Notes: generated from the letters alone by a model not told the origin. Positions 7,422 to 15,796 are shown, counted from the first letter of the stretch. The stretch is 56,510 bases of DNA from Sphingomonadaceae bacterium (GCA_947477745.1 CANJUF010000020.1:1-56510), one strand, 5' to 3'. A program made the numbers and translations.

Positions 7422-8807
7422 ATGGTTACCAATACCGCCAGCGACACAAGAAATGTTCCATTTCGTATCGAGAACCCGGAACTGATCCCGGCGCAAAGAT
7501 ATTACGATCCCGAATTCTTCGAACTTGAGCGGCAGAAAGTCTGGCCGCACGTTTGGCAAATGGCCTGCCGGCTTGAGGAGATCCCCGAGGTTGGCGACTA
7601 TGTCGAGTATACGATCCTCGACAAATCGGTGATCATCCTCCACACAAAGAACGGTGTGAAGGCCTTCCATAACGCCTGCCGCCATCGTGGCGTGCGGCTG
7701 GTAACCGGACCGGGAAACTGCCGCAAGCAGGGTTTCATATGTCCGTTCCACGGCTGGCGCTGGAATGCTGAAGGCGAAAACACATTTGTCTTCGGCAAGC
7801 AGATCTTCAGCGAAGAATTGCTCGACAAGGCCGAGATCGACCTCAGGCCTTGCCGAGTCGAGTTCTGGGCGGGCTGCGCCTTCATCAATTTCGACAAGAC
7901 CGCATCCTCGCTGCCCGAAAGCCTCGGACCCGTTGCGGATCGGCTGAATGCCCGCAATGTCGACAAGCTGAAGATGGACTGGTGGTACGGCACTGTGCTG
8001 CCGACAAACTGGAAGCTGGCCATGGAAGCCTTCCAGGAGGGCTACCACACCATGAAAACCCATCCGCAACTCCAGCAGCTGTCCGCCTTCGGTAATCCTT
8101 ATGGCACCGACGCAGAGGGGCTGACGCCAAACCGAAATCTCAATTCCCGGCAGGCCGTCAACATGCAGGTCGATTTTCTTGCCCGGCTAGGCTCCGGAAT
8201 GGGTGGAATGGTGCACGACAGCGAAGTTGCTGTGCTCGAAAAGCTGCGCGACATGGACGTTCCCGACGATCCGCTCGAGGCGACAATGGCCTTTTATGCC
8301 AAGGCTCACGAAGAGATCACGCGCGACGGGCTCGCTCGCGGCGCCCCGATGTTCGATGTCCAGAAGGTTTCGCAGGACGTGGAATTCCACGCGGTGGAAT
8401 TCATGTTCCCGCATTTTTTCCTGCTGCCGATGCTGAGCGCGATGTCTTCCTATCGCATTCGCCCGCTCACGCCTGAAACCTGCTTCTTCGAAATCTGGTC
8501 TTTGGTGTTGCGTCCCGAAGGCGAAGCTTACGAGACCCCGACGGCACCAACCATCTTACCGCACGACTCGCCGGACTTTCCGGAAATTCCGCGCCAGGAT
8601 TACTCGAACCTTCCGCTCCAGCAGTTGGGCTTGCACGCTGGGGAGTTCGAATTCATGCGACTTGGCAAAGCGAACGAGGGCATGATCAGCAACTATCAGC
8701 GCCTGATTGACGGCTATCTTGCCGGCATGGCCCCCGAAAAGCTCGCCAGGGCTTCGCAGATCGTCAATGCCGGTTTTGAAGGACCGATCCTCGATATCGG
8801 CTTCTGA
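7422..8807 (+). CDS. Rieske non-heme iron aromatic ring-hydroxylating oxygenase, large subunit
   Basis: The 461-residue protein has an N-terminal Rieske domain with Cys86-x-His88 and Cys107-x-x-His110 (CRHRG ... CPFHGWRW) binding a [2Fe-2S] cluster. A catalytic domain follows with the mononuclear iron ligands His209 and His214 in EAFQEGYHTMKTHP. Such subunits hydroxylate aromatic, terpenoid or steroid rings and need an electron-supplying reductase, which is absent nearby. The start is one of two adjacent ATGs (7419 or 7422) behind AAGGAAG. I prefer 7422 for spacing. It resembles the second Rieske oxygenase at 45880-47220 (shared WP-VWQ-ACR-EE), so both may draw on the same unlinked reductase. 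Confidence 0.85.
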   Translation: MVTNTASDTRNVPFRIENPELIPAQRYYDPEFFELERQKVWPHVWQMACRLEEIPEVGDYVEYTILDKSVIILHTKNGVKAFHNACRHRGVRLVTGPGNCRKQGFICPFHGWRWNAEGENTFVFGKQIFSEELLDKAEIDLRPCRVEFWAGCAFINFDKTASSLPESLGPVADRLNARNVDKLKMDWWYGTVLPTNWKLAMEAFQEGYHTMKTHPQLQQLSAFGNPYGTDAEGLTPNRNLNSRQAVNMQVDFLARLGSGMGGMVHDSEVAVLEKLRDMDVPDDPLEATMAFYAKAHEEITRDGLARGAPMFDVQKVSQDVEFHAVEFMFPHFFLLPMLSAMSSYRIRPLTPETCFFEIWSLVLRPEGEAYETPTAPTILPHDSPDFPEIPRQDYSNLPLQQLGLHAGEFEFMRLGKANEGMISNYQRLIDGYLAGMAPEKLARASQIVNAGFEGPILDIGF

Positions 8808-8809
8808 TA

Positions 8810-9679
8810 TCAATCCGCTTCTTCTAGAGCGTGTTTGATCGTTTCCGCCGCAGCGCGAGCGCCGGCCAGGGTCGGGTGAAACGGCGCGCCCTGCTTCGGC
8901 GCCGCGCCATTGACCCAGGGTTCCGGAGCGCAGGCGTCATGGCCTGCCGAAAGCTGGTCCATATCGACAACGGTCGCGCCGGCCTCCTTCGCGGCCTCGC
9001 GCGTCACTTCAGCCAAACGGACGCCAACTTGCCTCATCAGCCCGGCATCATCCGCGCCAATGCCCAACGCCGGGCAAGTTCCTTCGGGCGGAAGGATTGC
9101 AGGATAGGTCACCACAAAAATCCGGGCATTCGGAGCGCGCCGGGCAATCTCTCGCAATGTCGAAACAAGGTTGGCCCGCAACGCTTCGAAATTCCGCTCT
9201 GCAGCGGGCTGCGCACCATTCCAGAACAACCCGATTAGGAAACCGGCCACTCCGCCCCGTTGCTGATAGGCCAGCGCGGTAAGATCGCCCACATAGGCTA
9301 TATCGTTGCCGCCAGCGGTCAATGTTACAAGCCTGGTGTCGGGCCCCAGCGCGTCGATCTGCGGCCCCTGGAACATCTGCCCGCCCCGCAAGACATGGCT
9401 GACCGTGGCGCCCGAGCATGACATGTCGGTAAGCGTAAGCCCGGTTATCCGCGCGAGCTGCTGCGGATAGCCATTGACACTGCGCTGGCAGACGATCGGG
9501 CTGCCCGGCACGCGAGGTCCAAGGCCGAGACCGGCGGCATATGAGCTGCCCAGCGCGACATATTCCGCACCTGTATCCGGTCGTTGCCGCCCCTGAAAGT
9601 AAAGAAGAACAAAGATCGCGAACACTGCAACGACGATGAGTATCAACGCTGCGAGGACCATGCGCATTTTCCTTTTCAC
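8810..9679 (-). CDS. SGNH/GDSL-type hydrolase, membrane-anchored
   Basis: The 289-residue protein starts with a basic stretch and a single hydrophobic segment (about residues 7-28), which would anchor it with the rest outside the cytoplasm. SGNH blocks are visible: a GSSY nucleophile loop near residue 45, the glycine block around MSCSGAT, GGND, and a terminal FHPTLAG with the catalytic histidine. Members are esterases or lipases acting on acyl esters, sometimes on glycans. The GTG start at 9679 has a strong GAGGAGG site five to six bases upstream. It converges on the Rieske gene with two bases between stops. A 230-base upstream region contains a strong inverted repeat. Confidence 0.8.
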   Translation of the reverse strand: MKRKMRMVLAALILIVVAVFAIFVLLYFQGRQRPDTGAEYVALGSSYAAGLGLGPRVPGSPIVCQRSVNGYPQQLARITGLTLTDMSCSGATVSHVLRGGQMFQGPQIDALGPDTRLVTLTAGGNDIAYVGDLTALAYQQRGGVAGFLIGLFWNGAQPAAERNFEALRANLVSTLREIARRAPNARIFVVTYPAILPPEGTCPALGIGADDAGLMRQVGVRLAEVTREAAKEAGATVVDMDQLSAGHDACAPEPWVNGAAPKQGAPFHPTLAGARAAAETIKHALEEAD

Positions 9680-9850
9680 ATTGCCTCCTCACGATGAGCT
9701 CGCGCCGGGCGCGGGCCCGGACCGGGAATTCTCGCTGTCTGGCTGCACCGCAAGACACCGCCACATCGTCCGTCCACCAAAACAATCGCGATTCCCTGCA
9801 ACGAACACTTACCTCATTTCCGTTTCAGACATCCGCCTCTCTCTGCCAGT

Positions 9851-9886
9851 TTCTAGATAACATAACATTTGTCCAGCTATCTAGAA
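9851..9886. promoter_or_regulatory. Inverted repeat, probable operator upstream of the SGNH hydrolase
   Basis: Nine-base perfect arms TTCTAGATA (9851-9859) and TATCTAGAA (9878-9886) flank an 18-base AT-rich spacer. The site lies in the 230-base gap between the TetR remnant (ends at 9910) and the SGNH gene (starts at 9679). The arms and spacing suit a dimeric regulator, possibly the now-truncated TetR protein itself. A stem-loop in the RNA is possible, but no T-run follows on either strand. Confidence 0.45.
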
Positions 9887-9909
9887 TGATTGCGCAAGCG
9901 GGAGGTTAC

Positions 9910-10320
9910 TCAAGAATTACTAGAGATTTTTCTACTCTGGAACAGCAGTTCCACTGACATCTGCACAAAGTTTTCGACGAAGGCGACGGAATTTTCTGGA
10001 CGGACCGGAGCCGTGTGCGCGAGGGCTATCCGCCCATGCGCAATGGAAAGAACGAGCAACGCTGCAAGAATGGGATCGTCCAGAGGGATCGCTTCGCCAT
10101 TTCTCGCCATTTCTTCAATCGGCTCCGCGATCACACGAAAGACGGGCTGGACCGGTCCGACCGCATCCAATGCCGAAACGCCCAGCATATCAAACAACAG
10201 CTGATACCGCGATGGCCGCTCCATGGCGTAGCGCACGTAAGCCTGAATGCCCGCAATCAGAGTCTCTAACAAATCCAGTTCGCCCATGAGCGAGAGAGAT
10301 TGCCTCATGTCTTTTGCCAT
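9910..10320 (-). pseudogene. TetR-family regulator, C-terminal half only
   Basis: The 136-residue frame matches the ligand-binding half of TetR regulators of the TetR_C_33 kind: a first helix with LETLIAGIQAYVRYAMERP, then RYQLLFDM, and a later helix DDPILAALLVLSIAHG. The N-terminal helix-turn-helix, which should precede the first residue, is missing. Upstream in the same frame a stop occurs after eleven codons, and the DNA there belongs to an integrase in another frame. The protein therefore cannot bind DNA in the usual way and the gene is broken. It has probably lost control of the SGNH gene downstream. Confidence 0.7.
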
Positions 10321-10329
10321 CTGCTGCCA

Positions 10330-10876
10330 ACAGGGGAACCATATCCCTGTTCACCGTGGACTTGGCGCGCACTTTGGTTCGCAATTCACCCTTATTGTTA
10401 CGACTTACCAGCGCCGGAGCTTCCTCCAACCGCTTGCGCCAAGCTCGCAGGTGGTGCCGCCGCAACTTATCCAGCTTCACTTTTGCGATTGCGTCAGGGT
10501 AAACGTGCCTCCGAAATACCCCTTCGGCTATCGAGCTCGGCTTGTCCGCCAGATAGGCTCGGCAAGCGTCAGCAACCGCAACCAAGTCGTACGAGCGAAC
10601 GCCGCCACTTTCCACTGTGTCAGCCCATTCCTCGGCATCGCGCTTCGCTTGGGAGTAGACGTCGTGGCCAGAGAGCAACCCAAAATCGCCAAGAGCCTTG
10701 CGCGAGTACTTCCCGGCATCAGGGTCGTAGGCCCGAGCGAACCAACCACCCCTTCCCCCGCGCTTTGAAGGCCGGAACCCTACATAGCAACCAGCACGCA
10801 GGCGTTGCCAATGCGGCTCGTCTCCCTTGCGCGGCTTCAGCCGCTCCCGCTCGCCAATCTTACTAAGGTCCACCAC
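10330..10876 (-). pseudogene. Tyrosine-type integrase, N-terminal half only
   Basis: The frame from GTG 10876 encodes an arm-binding and core-binding region: an N-terminal DUF4102-like segment (GFRPSKRGGRGGWFARAYD), then a SAM-like domain with RLEEAP, and the usual linker AKSTVNRDMVPL. The catalytic domain with its R-H-R-Y residues should follow but is absent. After about residue 180 the frame reads out-of-phase TetR DNA. The remnant lies about 125 bases from the tRNA-derived att scar and is transcribed away from it, as island integrases are. The approximate junction at 10325-10335 is inferred from where both protein similarities end. Confidence 0.75.
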
Positions 10877-10899
10877 CGTCTAGGCTCCGCCGCGCAATC

Positions 10900-10940
10900 C
10901 ATGAAACATCCATGAAATACAGCATCGAACAGCATTGAAC
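10900..10940. repeat. Short direct repeats between integrase remnant and att site
   Basis: Two copies of CATGAAA (10900-10906 and 10911-10917, an 11-base period) are followed by two near-identical 10-mers AGCATCGAAC and AGCATTGAAC (10921-10940). Repeats with helical phasing next to an att core are typical arm-type integrase sites. The rest of the 120-base gap shows nothing else clear. Confidence 0.35.
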
Positions 10941-11000
10941 AATATAGACGGATTCACTAGGGCTTGATCGTTCACAGATAACCGAGGATAACCGCTTTCT

Positions 11001-11050
11001 CACCCTTCACACGGGTGGGGTCGCAGGTTCAATCCCTGCCGCGCCCACCA
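11001..11050 (+). other. Attachment-site scar: 3' part of a tRNA-Val(CAC) gene
   Basis: The sequence folds as the 3' half of a tRNA. It has an anticodon arm CACCC-TTCACAC-GGGTG (11001-11017) with anticodon CAC and T33, then a variable loop. The T arm is GCAGG-TTCAATC-CCTGC (11023-11039), and the 3' acceptor strand CGCGCCC is followed by ACCA (to 11050). The matching 5' acceptor strand GGGCGCG and the D arm are missing upstream, so this is not a working tRNA gene. Tyrosine integrases commonly insert at this segment and duplicate it. DNA to the right is then original chromosome and DNA to the left is island. Confidence 0.7.
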
Positions 11051-11145
11051 TTTCCGATCCACCTGACCTATTTGCATGCACCCTTTCGCACGCTGCGCGG
11101 ATAGTGCAATCTGCTTGCAACGATACTGCAACGGGAGTGCGACGG

Positions 11146-11583
11146 GTGAGCGACTGCAATTCGATACTGGCCGATGAGATGTACATCATCCGGCTGGTCA
11201 ATACATATGCGCGCGGAGCCGACACCCGCGACGGCGCGCTGTTTGCATCAGTCTTTGCCGAAGACGGTTCGCTCGAATACCGGGGACGCACCAGCACCGG
11301 CACCGCGCAGCTTTCGAAGATCCCGAACGGGCTACACGCCTACGAGAAAACCTACCACACCGTGCTCAACACCGTGATCGACGTGGACGGCGACAGCGCG
11401 ACCGGAGAGGTCTATTCCGCCTCGCACCACTTGCGCCCGATCGAGGGTGACAAATTCAGCGACCGCGTGATGTATATCACCTACCGCGACACCTATCGCC
11501 GCACCGCGCAGGGATGGCGCATCGCAACGCGCCTCGTCGACGTGCAATTCATCGAATACAAGATCGTGGGCGGCCCCGACTGA
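11146..11583 (+). CDS. SnoaL-like (NTF2 superfamily) protein
   Basis: This 145-residue protein belongs to the SnoaL_4 group. It has an N-terminal helix with MYIIRLVNTYARGADTRDG, the short FAEDGSLEYRGR strand region, and a terminal sheet with RVMYITYRDTYRR and GWRIATR. The function is unknown; homologs include ring-fission-associated dehydratases. I chose GTG 11146, preceded by GGGAG at about eight bases, over a GTG at 11104. It is the first gene on the chromosome side of the tRNA scar and converges on a small membrane-linked gene at 11610. Confidence 0.65.
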   Translation: MSDCNSILADEMYIIRLVNTYARGADTRDGALFASVFAEDGSLEYRGRTSTGTAQLSKIPNGLHAYEKTYHTVLNTVIDVDGDSATGEVYSASHHLRPIEGDKFSDRVMYITYRDTYRRTAQGWRIATRLVDVQFIEYKIVGGPD

Positions 11584-11609
11584 CCGCCCTCTGTCTGAGC
11601 TGATTACCG

Positions 11610-11852
11610 TCAGATCGTCGGCGTGTAAGGCCTAGGCGCGGTTGGCATCGACGAACCGGTGCGCTGCTGGCTATCGAACGCCTTCTTGGCGAGAAAGCCG
11701 CCCGCCGCGATCGCGATCATGCCGGTGAGTGACACGCGGCGGAGCAAGGTTGCGGCGACGACGCCTGCAACTGCACCATAGGGTTCGCTCACACTGCTGG
11801 TGTGCTTGGCGGCCTGCGAGCCAGCGATTGCGCCGATAATCTTGCCGATCAT
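11610..11852 (-). CDS. Small uncharacterised protein with a hydrophobic core
   Basis: The 80-residue product begins MIGKIIGAIAGSQAAKHT, has a glycine/alanine-rich hydrophobic stretch (about residues 25-53) that could form one or two membrane helices, and a proline-rich end. It starts at ATG 11852 with AAGGAG seven bases upstream. Similar small proteins beside serS occur, to my recollection, in sphingomonads, with no known role. The same frame extends far upstream antisense to serS; that extension is not coding. It is divergent from serS, with a 117-base gap that must hold both promoters. Confidence 0.6.
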   Translation of the reverse strand: MIGKIIGAIAGSQAAKHTSSVSEPYGAVAGVVAATLLRRVSLTGMIAIAAGGFLAKKAFDSQQRTGSSMPTAPRPYTPTI

Positions 11853-11969
11853 GTCATTCTCCTTGTGAGCCCACTCAACGCCTGGCCGCGCGGAGCGGTT
11901 CCACGCAACTGACGGAAAGAGGGTCTGGCGGGTTGAGAAACGGGCAAAAAGACTCCATAGCCCGCTGCC

Positions 11970-13250
11970 ATGCATGACATCCGCCTGATCCGCGAAAATC
12001 CCGTAGCCTTCGATGCCGGCCTCGCCCGGCGCGGGCTTGAGCCGCAAGGCGCGCGCCTGACCGCGCTCGACGAAATGCGCCGCGAGGTATCGACGCGCAT
12101 GCAGCAGGCGCGGAGCCGCCGCAACGAGGCTAGCAAGGCGATCGGCGCAGCAATGGGCAAGGGCGATACCGCCACTGCCGAGGCTCTCAAGGCCGAGGTC
12201 GCGAGCCTCAAGGACGAACTTCCCGCACTGGAGGAGCGCGAACGCCAGCTTGGCAGCGAATTGGATGGCTTTCTCGCCGCACTGCCCAACATTCCGCTGG
12301 CCGAGGTTCCCGACGGCGCGGATGAGGCGGGCAATGTCGAGGTTGCCCGCTGGGGTACGCCGCGCGTCATTAATTTCACGCCGAAGGAACATGCCGATCT
12401 CGGCCCTGCCCTCGGCCTCGATTTCGAGACCGGCGCAATGATCTCTGGCGCGCGTTTCACGTTCCTGAAAGGCGGGATGGCGCGGCTGCACCGCGCGCTG
12501 GCGCAGTTCATGCTCGATACGCAGACTGCGACGAACGGCTATATGGAATGCATCCCGCCGCTGCTTGTTAAAGACGAGGCAGTGTTCGGAACCGGGCAAT
12601 TGCCAAAGTTCGCGGACGATCTGTTTCGCACAAGCGACGGCCGCTGGCTCATCCCCACCGCCGAAGTCAGCCTCACCAATGCGGTGCGCGAGCAGATCCT
12701 CGACGAAGCCGCCCTGCCCCTGCGCATGACCGCGCTCACCCCGTGTTTCCGCTCGGAGGCGGGCGCGGCGGGCAAGGACACGCGCGGATTCATCCGCCAG
12801 CACCAGTTCGAAAAGGTCGAACTGGTCACGGTCTGCTCCCCCGAACAGGCCGAGACCGAGCACCAGAAAATGCTCGCTTCCGCCGAATCGATCCTTCAGG
12901 CGCTCGATCTGCCTTACCGCACCATGATGCTGTGCGCTGGCGACATGGGCGCGACTGCGCGCAAGACTTTCGACCTCGAGGTCTGGCTGCCGGGCCAGCA
13001 GGCCTACCGCGAGATTTCGAGCGTCTCGCAATGCGGCGACTATCAGGCGCGGCGAATGAACGCGCGCTATCGCCCCGCCGATTCCAAGAAAACCGAGTTC
13101 GTTCACACGCTTAACGGATCGGGCCTCGCGGTCGGCCGCACCCTGGTCGCGGTGCTGGAAAACTACCAGCACTCTGACGGGACCGTCGAAGTGCCAGCCG
13201 TGCTCGCGCCCTACATGGGCGGCCTGACGCGGCTTGAGCCGCTGGCCTGA
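11970..13250 (+). CDS. serS: Seryl-tRNA synthetase
   Basis: A class II synthetase of 426 residues, the normal length. It has the N-terminal coiled-coil arm (residues 1-105, [11 protein letters not shown] onward, with charged heptads) that grips the long variable arm of tRNA-Ser. The catalytic core follows with motif 2 around [21 protein letters not shown] and motif 3 around [17 protein letters not shown]. It charges tRNA-Ser and tRNA-Sec in the cytoplasm. The stop overlaps the surE start (TGATG), so the genes are co-translated. Confidence 0.97.
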   Translation: MHDIRLIRENPVAFDAGLARRGLEPQGARLTALDEMRREVSTRMQQARSRRNEASKAIGAAMGKGDTATAEALKAEVASLKDELPALEERERQLGSELDGFLAALPNIPLAEVPDGADEAGNVEVARWGTPRVINFTPKEHADLGPALGLDFETGAMISGARFTFLKGGMARLHRALAQFMLDTQTATNGYMECIPPLLVKDEAVFGTGQLPKFADDLFRTSDGRWLIPTAEVSLTNAVREQILDEAALPLRMTALTPCFRSEAGAAGKDTRGFIRQHQFEKVELVTVCSPEQAETEHQKMLASAESILQALDLPYRTMMLCAGDMGATARKTFDLEVWLPGQQAYREISSVSQCGDYQARRMNARYRPADSKKTEFVHTLNGSGLAVGRTLVAVLENYQHSDGTVEVPAVLAPYMGGLTRLEPLA

Positions 13251-14014
13251 TGCGCATCCTCATCACCAATGACGACGGCATCGGCGCACCTGGCATCTAT
13301 GTGCTCGAAAAGATCGCCGCGCAGCTCAGCGACGACATCTGGATCGTCGCCCCGGCGGAGGAGCAATCGGGCGCGGGCCACTCGCTCACCCTGACGCGCC
13401 CGGTGCGGCTGCGCAAGCACGCCGAACGGCGCTTTTCGGTGACCGGCACGCCGACCGACGCAGTCATGCTCGCGCTCAAGAAAGTGCTGCCCGAGCCGCC
13501 CGACCTGATCCTTTCGGGCGTAAATCGCGGCGCCAACCTTGCCGACGACGTGACCTATTCGGGCACGGTCTCGGCGGCTGTCGAAGGCGCGCTGGCGGGT
13601 GTGCGCTCGATCGCGCTCAGCCAGGTCTATTCGCGCAACGACAGCGGCGAGGAAGTGTCGTTCGACGCGGCGGAAGAATGGGGCGCGAAAGTTATCAGAC
13701 CTCTTGTCGACCTGCGATTTGCATCGCGAAGCCTGATCAATATAAACTTCCCTCCGCTGCGCGCAGTAGATGTCAGGGGAATTCGCGTGGTTAGACAGGG
13801 GTTTCACGATTACTCTCGCGGGTCGCTGGTCGAAAATGTCGATCCGCGCGGCTTTCCCTATTTCTGGTTCGGCCTGCACCCGGCGAAGAATACGCCCGGG
13901 CACGAAACCGATCTTGAGGTGATTGCCGACGGGTTCATTTCGGTGACCCCGCTGCAAGTCGACCTCACCCATTATCCCTCGCTCGATATTCTCGCCGGAA
14001 GGTACGCGACATGA
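13250..14014 (+). CDS. surE: 5'/3'-nucleotidase SurE
   Basis: The 254-residue protein begins [10 protein letters not shown], with the metal-binding Asp8-Asp9 pair of SurE. It also carries the SGVNRGANL segment with the conserved asparagine (about residue 92) and the TYSGTVSAA loop. SurE is a metal-dependent phosphatase for nucleoside 5'- and 3'-monophosphates that helps survival in stationary phase. It sits between serS and the LysM/LytM gene with overlapping stops and starts on both sides (TGATG, ATGA), which indicates one operon. Confidence 0.95.
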   Translation: MRILITNDDGIGAPGIYVLEKIAAQLSDDIWIVAPAEEQSGAGHSLTLTRPVRLRKHAERRFSVTGTPTDAVMLALKKVLPEPPDLILSGVNRGANLADDVTYSGTVSAAVEGALAGVRSIALSQVYSRNDSGEEVSFDAAEEWGAKVIRPLVDLRFASRSLININFPPLRAVDVRGIRVVRQGFHDYSRGSLVENVDPRGFPYFWFGLHPAKNTPGHETDLEVIADGFISVTPLQVDLTHYPSLDILAGRYAT

Positions 14015-14837
14015 AGCGCGCGCTGCTCCCCTTGCTGGCGGCGCTGCTGCTCGCCCCGGCCAGCGTTTCGGCGCTGCCGCCCGACAAGGAGAGCGAGCAT
14101 GTCGTCGCCGCCGGAGAAACGCTGAACGGCATCGCCAACCGTGCGGGTGTTTCGCGCGACGCGATCATCAAGGCGAATGGCCTGAAGGACCCGTTTGTGG
14201 TGCGAACCGGCCAGAAGCTCAAGATCCCGCGCGATGCGCCGAGCGAGGGCAAGGCGGCGCAGCGCACGATCCCGGCAAAACCGCCAAGCACGTCTCCGGC
14301 AAAGCCGGAAGGCGCTTCGCTGGCCGACGCCTCAAGCTACGTGGTCCAGACAGGCGATACGCTGGGCTCGATTGCCATTCGCGCGCAGATCCCGCGCGTG
14401 CTGATTGCCGAAGCAAATGGTATTGCCGATCCGTACCCGGTCCGTGTCGGTCAGAAGCTCATGCTGCCGCGCACGCGGCGCCACACGGTGCGTGAAGGCG
14501 AGACGGGCTTTGCCATCGCTTACCAGTACGCGGTGCCGTGGGAGCAGATCGCCATCGCCAACGGGATCGACGCCAATGTGGCGCTTCCGCCTGGCAAGGT
14601 CCTGCTGATCCCGACCAGTTCGGCAACCTCGTCGTCATCGAGCACGGCGATGGCTGGCATTCGGCTTATGGCTCGCTTGCCAGGATCACGGTCAAGGAAG
14701 GCGATCCCGTCAAGGCGACCGAGCGTGTCGGCCTCGTCGGCGATACCAGCCTCACCCGCAAGACCGAGCTTCATTTCGAGCTGCGCAAGGCTGGCAAGCC
14801 GGTCGATCCGGTGGATTACCTGCCCGCCAGGCCGTGA
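14011..14837 (+). pseudogene. LysM/LytM (NlpD-like) cell-wall protein with internal deletion and frameshift
   Basis: The frame from ATG 14011 gives a signal peptide (to about residue 22, ALLLAPASVSA) and three LysM-like modules: VVAAGETLNGIA, YVVQTGDTLGSIA and HTVREGETGFAIA. At about 14617, after KVLLIPT, this frame runs into low-complexity nonsense. From FGNLVVIEH the other frame encodes the second half of an M23/LytM domain (TELHFELRKAG ... VDPVDYLPARP) and ends at 14837. About 50-70 residues of the first half of LytM are missing. The 14837 stop overlaps the next GTG, so that was the ancestral frame. NlpD-type proteins activate amidases during division. Confidence 0.75.
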
Positions 14838-15769
14838 AGCCGCTTAATGAGTTGACCCGCTACGCGCCGCTGCGGCGGGCCGTATCGCTGCCGGTATGGG
14901 CGGACGTGTTCCTCCGGCTTGGCGCCGCGCTCGCGCTGGTGTTCATCGTCGTCCTGGTTCACTGGATCGACCGCGACGGGCTGGTCGATCATCACGACGG
15001 CGATGTGAGCTTCCTCGACGTCGTCTATTTCACGATGATCTCGATCACCACCACCGGGTTCGGCGACATCGCCCCGATCAGCGACCGGGCGCGGCTCGAG
15101 GATCATATCGTCGTGCTCGGTTACGGCGTGAGCGGTTCCGAGGCGGTCAACGAGCTGATCGAGAGAGGAACCGATCCGGCTTGCATCGTGGTCATCGACG
15201 CGCAAGGCGATCGGCTGGAGCTGGCGGCGGAAATCGGCTGCAACGTGCTCGAAGGCGACGCTTCGCGCGATGATACGCTGCGCGCGGTGCGGATCGACCG
15301 GGCGCGCACCGTCCTTGTCTCTGCAGGCCGCGACGACACCACCATCCTGATCGTCCTCACCGTGCGCCACCTGGCCCCAAGCGTCCCGATAACGGCTGTC
15401 GTGCGCGCGGGCGACAATGAGTTGCTGGCCCGCCAGGCCGGGTCGGACAACGTCATCAACCCGGTCCGCTTCACCGGCCTGCTACTGGCTGGATCGGCGC
15501 AGGGACGCCACATTTCGGACTATCTCGCCGATCTCGCCTCGGTCAGCGGCAAGGTGCAGCTGGTCGAGCGGATGGTCCTGCCCGCCGAGGTCGGCCGCGG
15601 TCTCGACGAGCTGGCGAGCGGCGGCAAGGGCCTGCGCATCTATCGCGGCGGACGGGCCATCGGCTTCTGGGAGGAGGAAGCCCGGCTGCTTGCGGCCGGT
15701 GATACGATTGTGGAAATCCTGCCCAATGCGCCTCATGACCACGACGACCACGATGACGCATCGGGATAG
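14834..15769 (+). CDS. Potassium channel/RCK-domain protein lacking the second membrane helix
   Basis: The 311-residue product has an N-terminal helix (about 25-45), a pore loop with the selectivity filter TTTGFGD (72-78), then directly an RCK/TrkA-N domain starting DHIVVLGYGVSG (about 90-101) and a TrkA-C domain. In intact two-helix channels a second membrane helix and linker of about 35-40 residues separate the pore loop from RCK. Here SDRARL joins EDHIVV in frame. The protein probably cannot form a pore as written. GTG 14834 overlaps the preceding stop. A histidine/aspartate-rich tail (HDHDDHDD) closes the protein. Either it is a deletion allele or the assembly lost a stretch. Confidence 0.75.
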   Translation: MKPLNELTRYAPLRRAVSLPVWADVFLRLGAALALVFIVVLVHWIDRDGLVDHHDGDVSFLDVVYFTMISITTTGFGDIAPISDRARLEDHIVVLGYGVSGSEAVNELIERGTDPACIVVIDAQGDRLELAAEIGCNVLEGDASRDDTLRAVRIDRARTVLVSAGRDDTTILIVLTVRHLAPSVPITAVVRAGDNELLARQAGSDNVINPVRFTGLLLAGSAQGRHISDYLADLASVSGKVQLVERMVLPAEVGRGLDELASGGKGLRIYRGGRAIGFWEEEARLLAAGDTIVEILPNAPHDHDDHDDASG

Positions 15770-15796
15770 TCAGCAAGCGGCGAAGGGAAACCACAG

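Noticed and set aside
10976..11050. A complete tRNA gene
   Set aside because: The 3' half folds well, but no 5' acceptor strand or D arm complements it in the preceding 25-30 bases.
11853..13172. A long minus-strand extension in frame with the small protein at 11610
   Set aside because: It is antisense to serS. Only the last 80 codons have their own ribosome site and start and a protein-like composition.
14094..14600. A CRISPR or tandem DNA repeat in the LysM gene
   Set aside because: The repetition is at protein level (three LysM modules); the DNA copies are diverged and there are no spacers.
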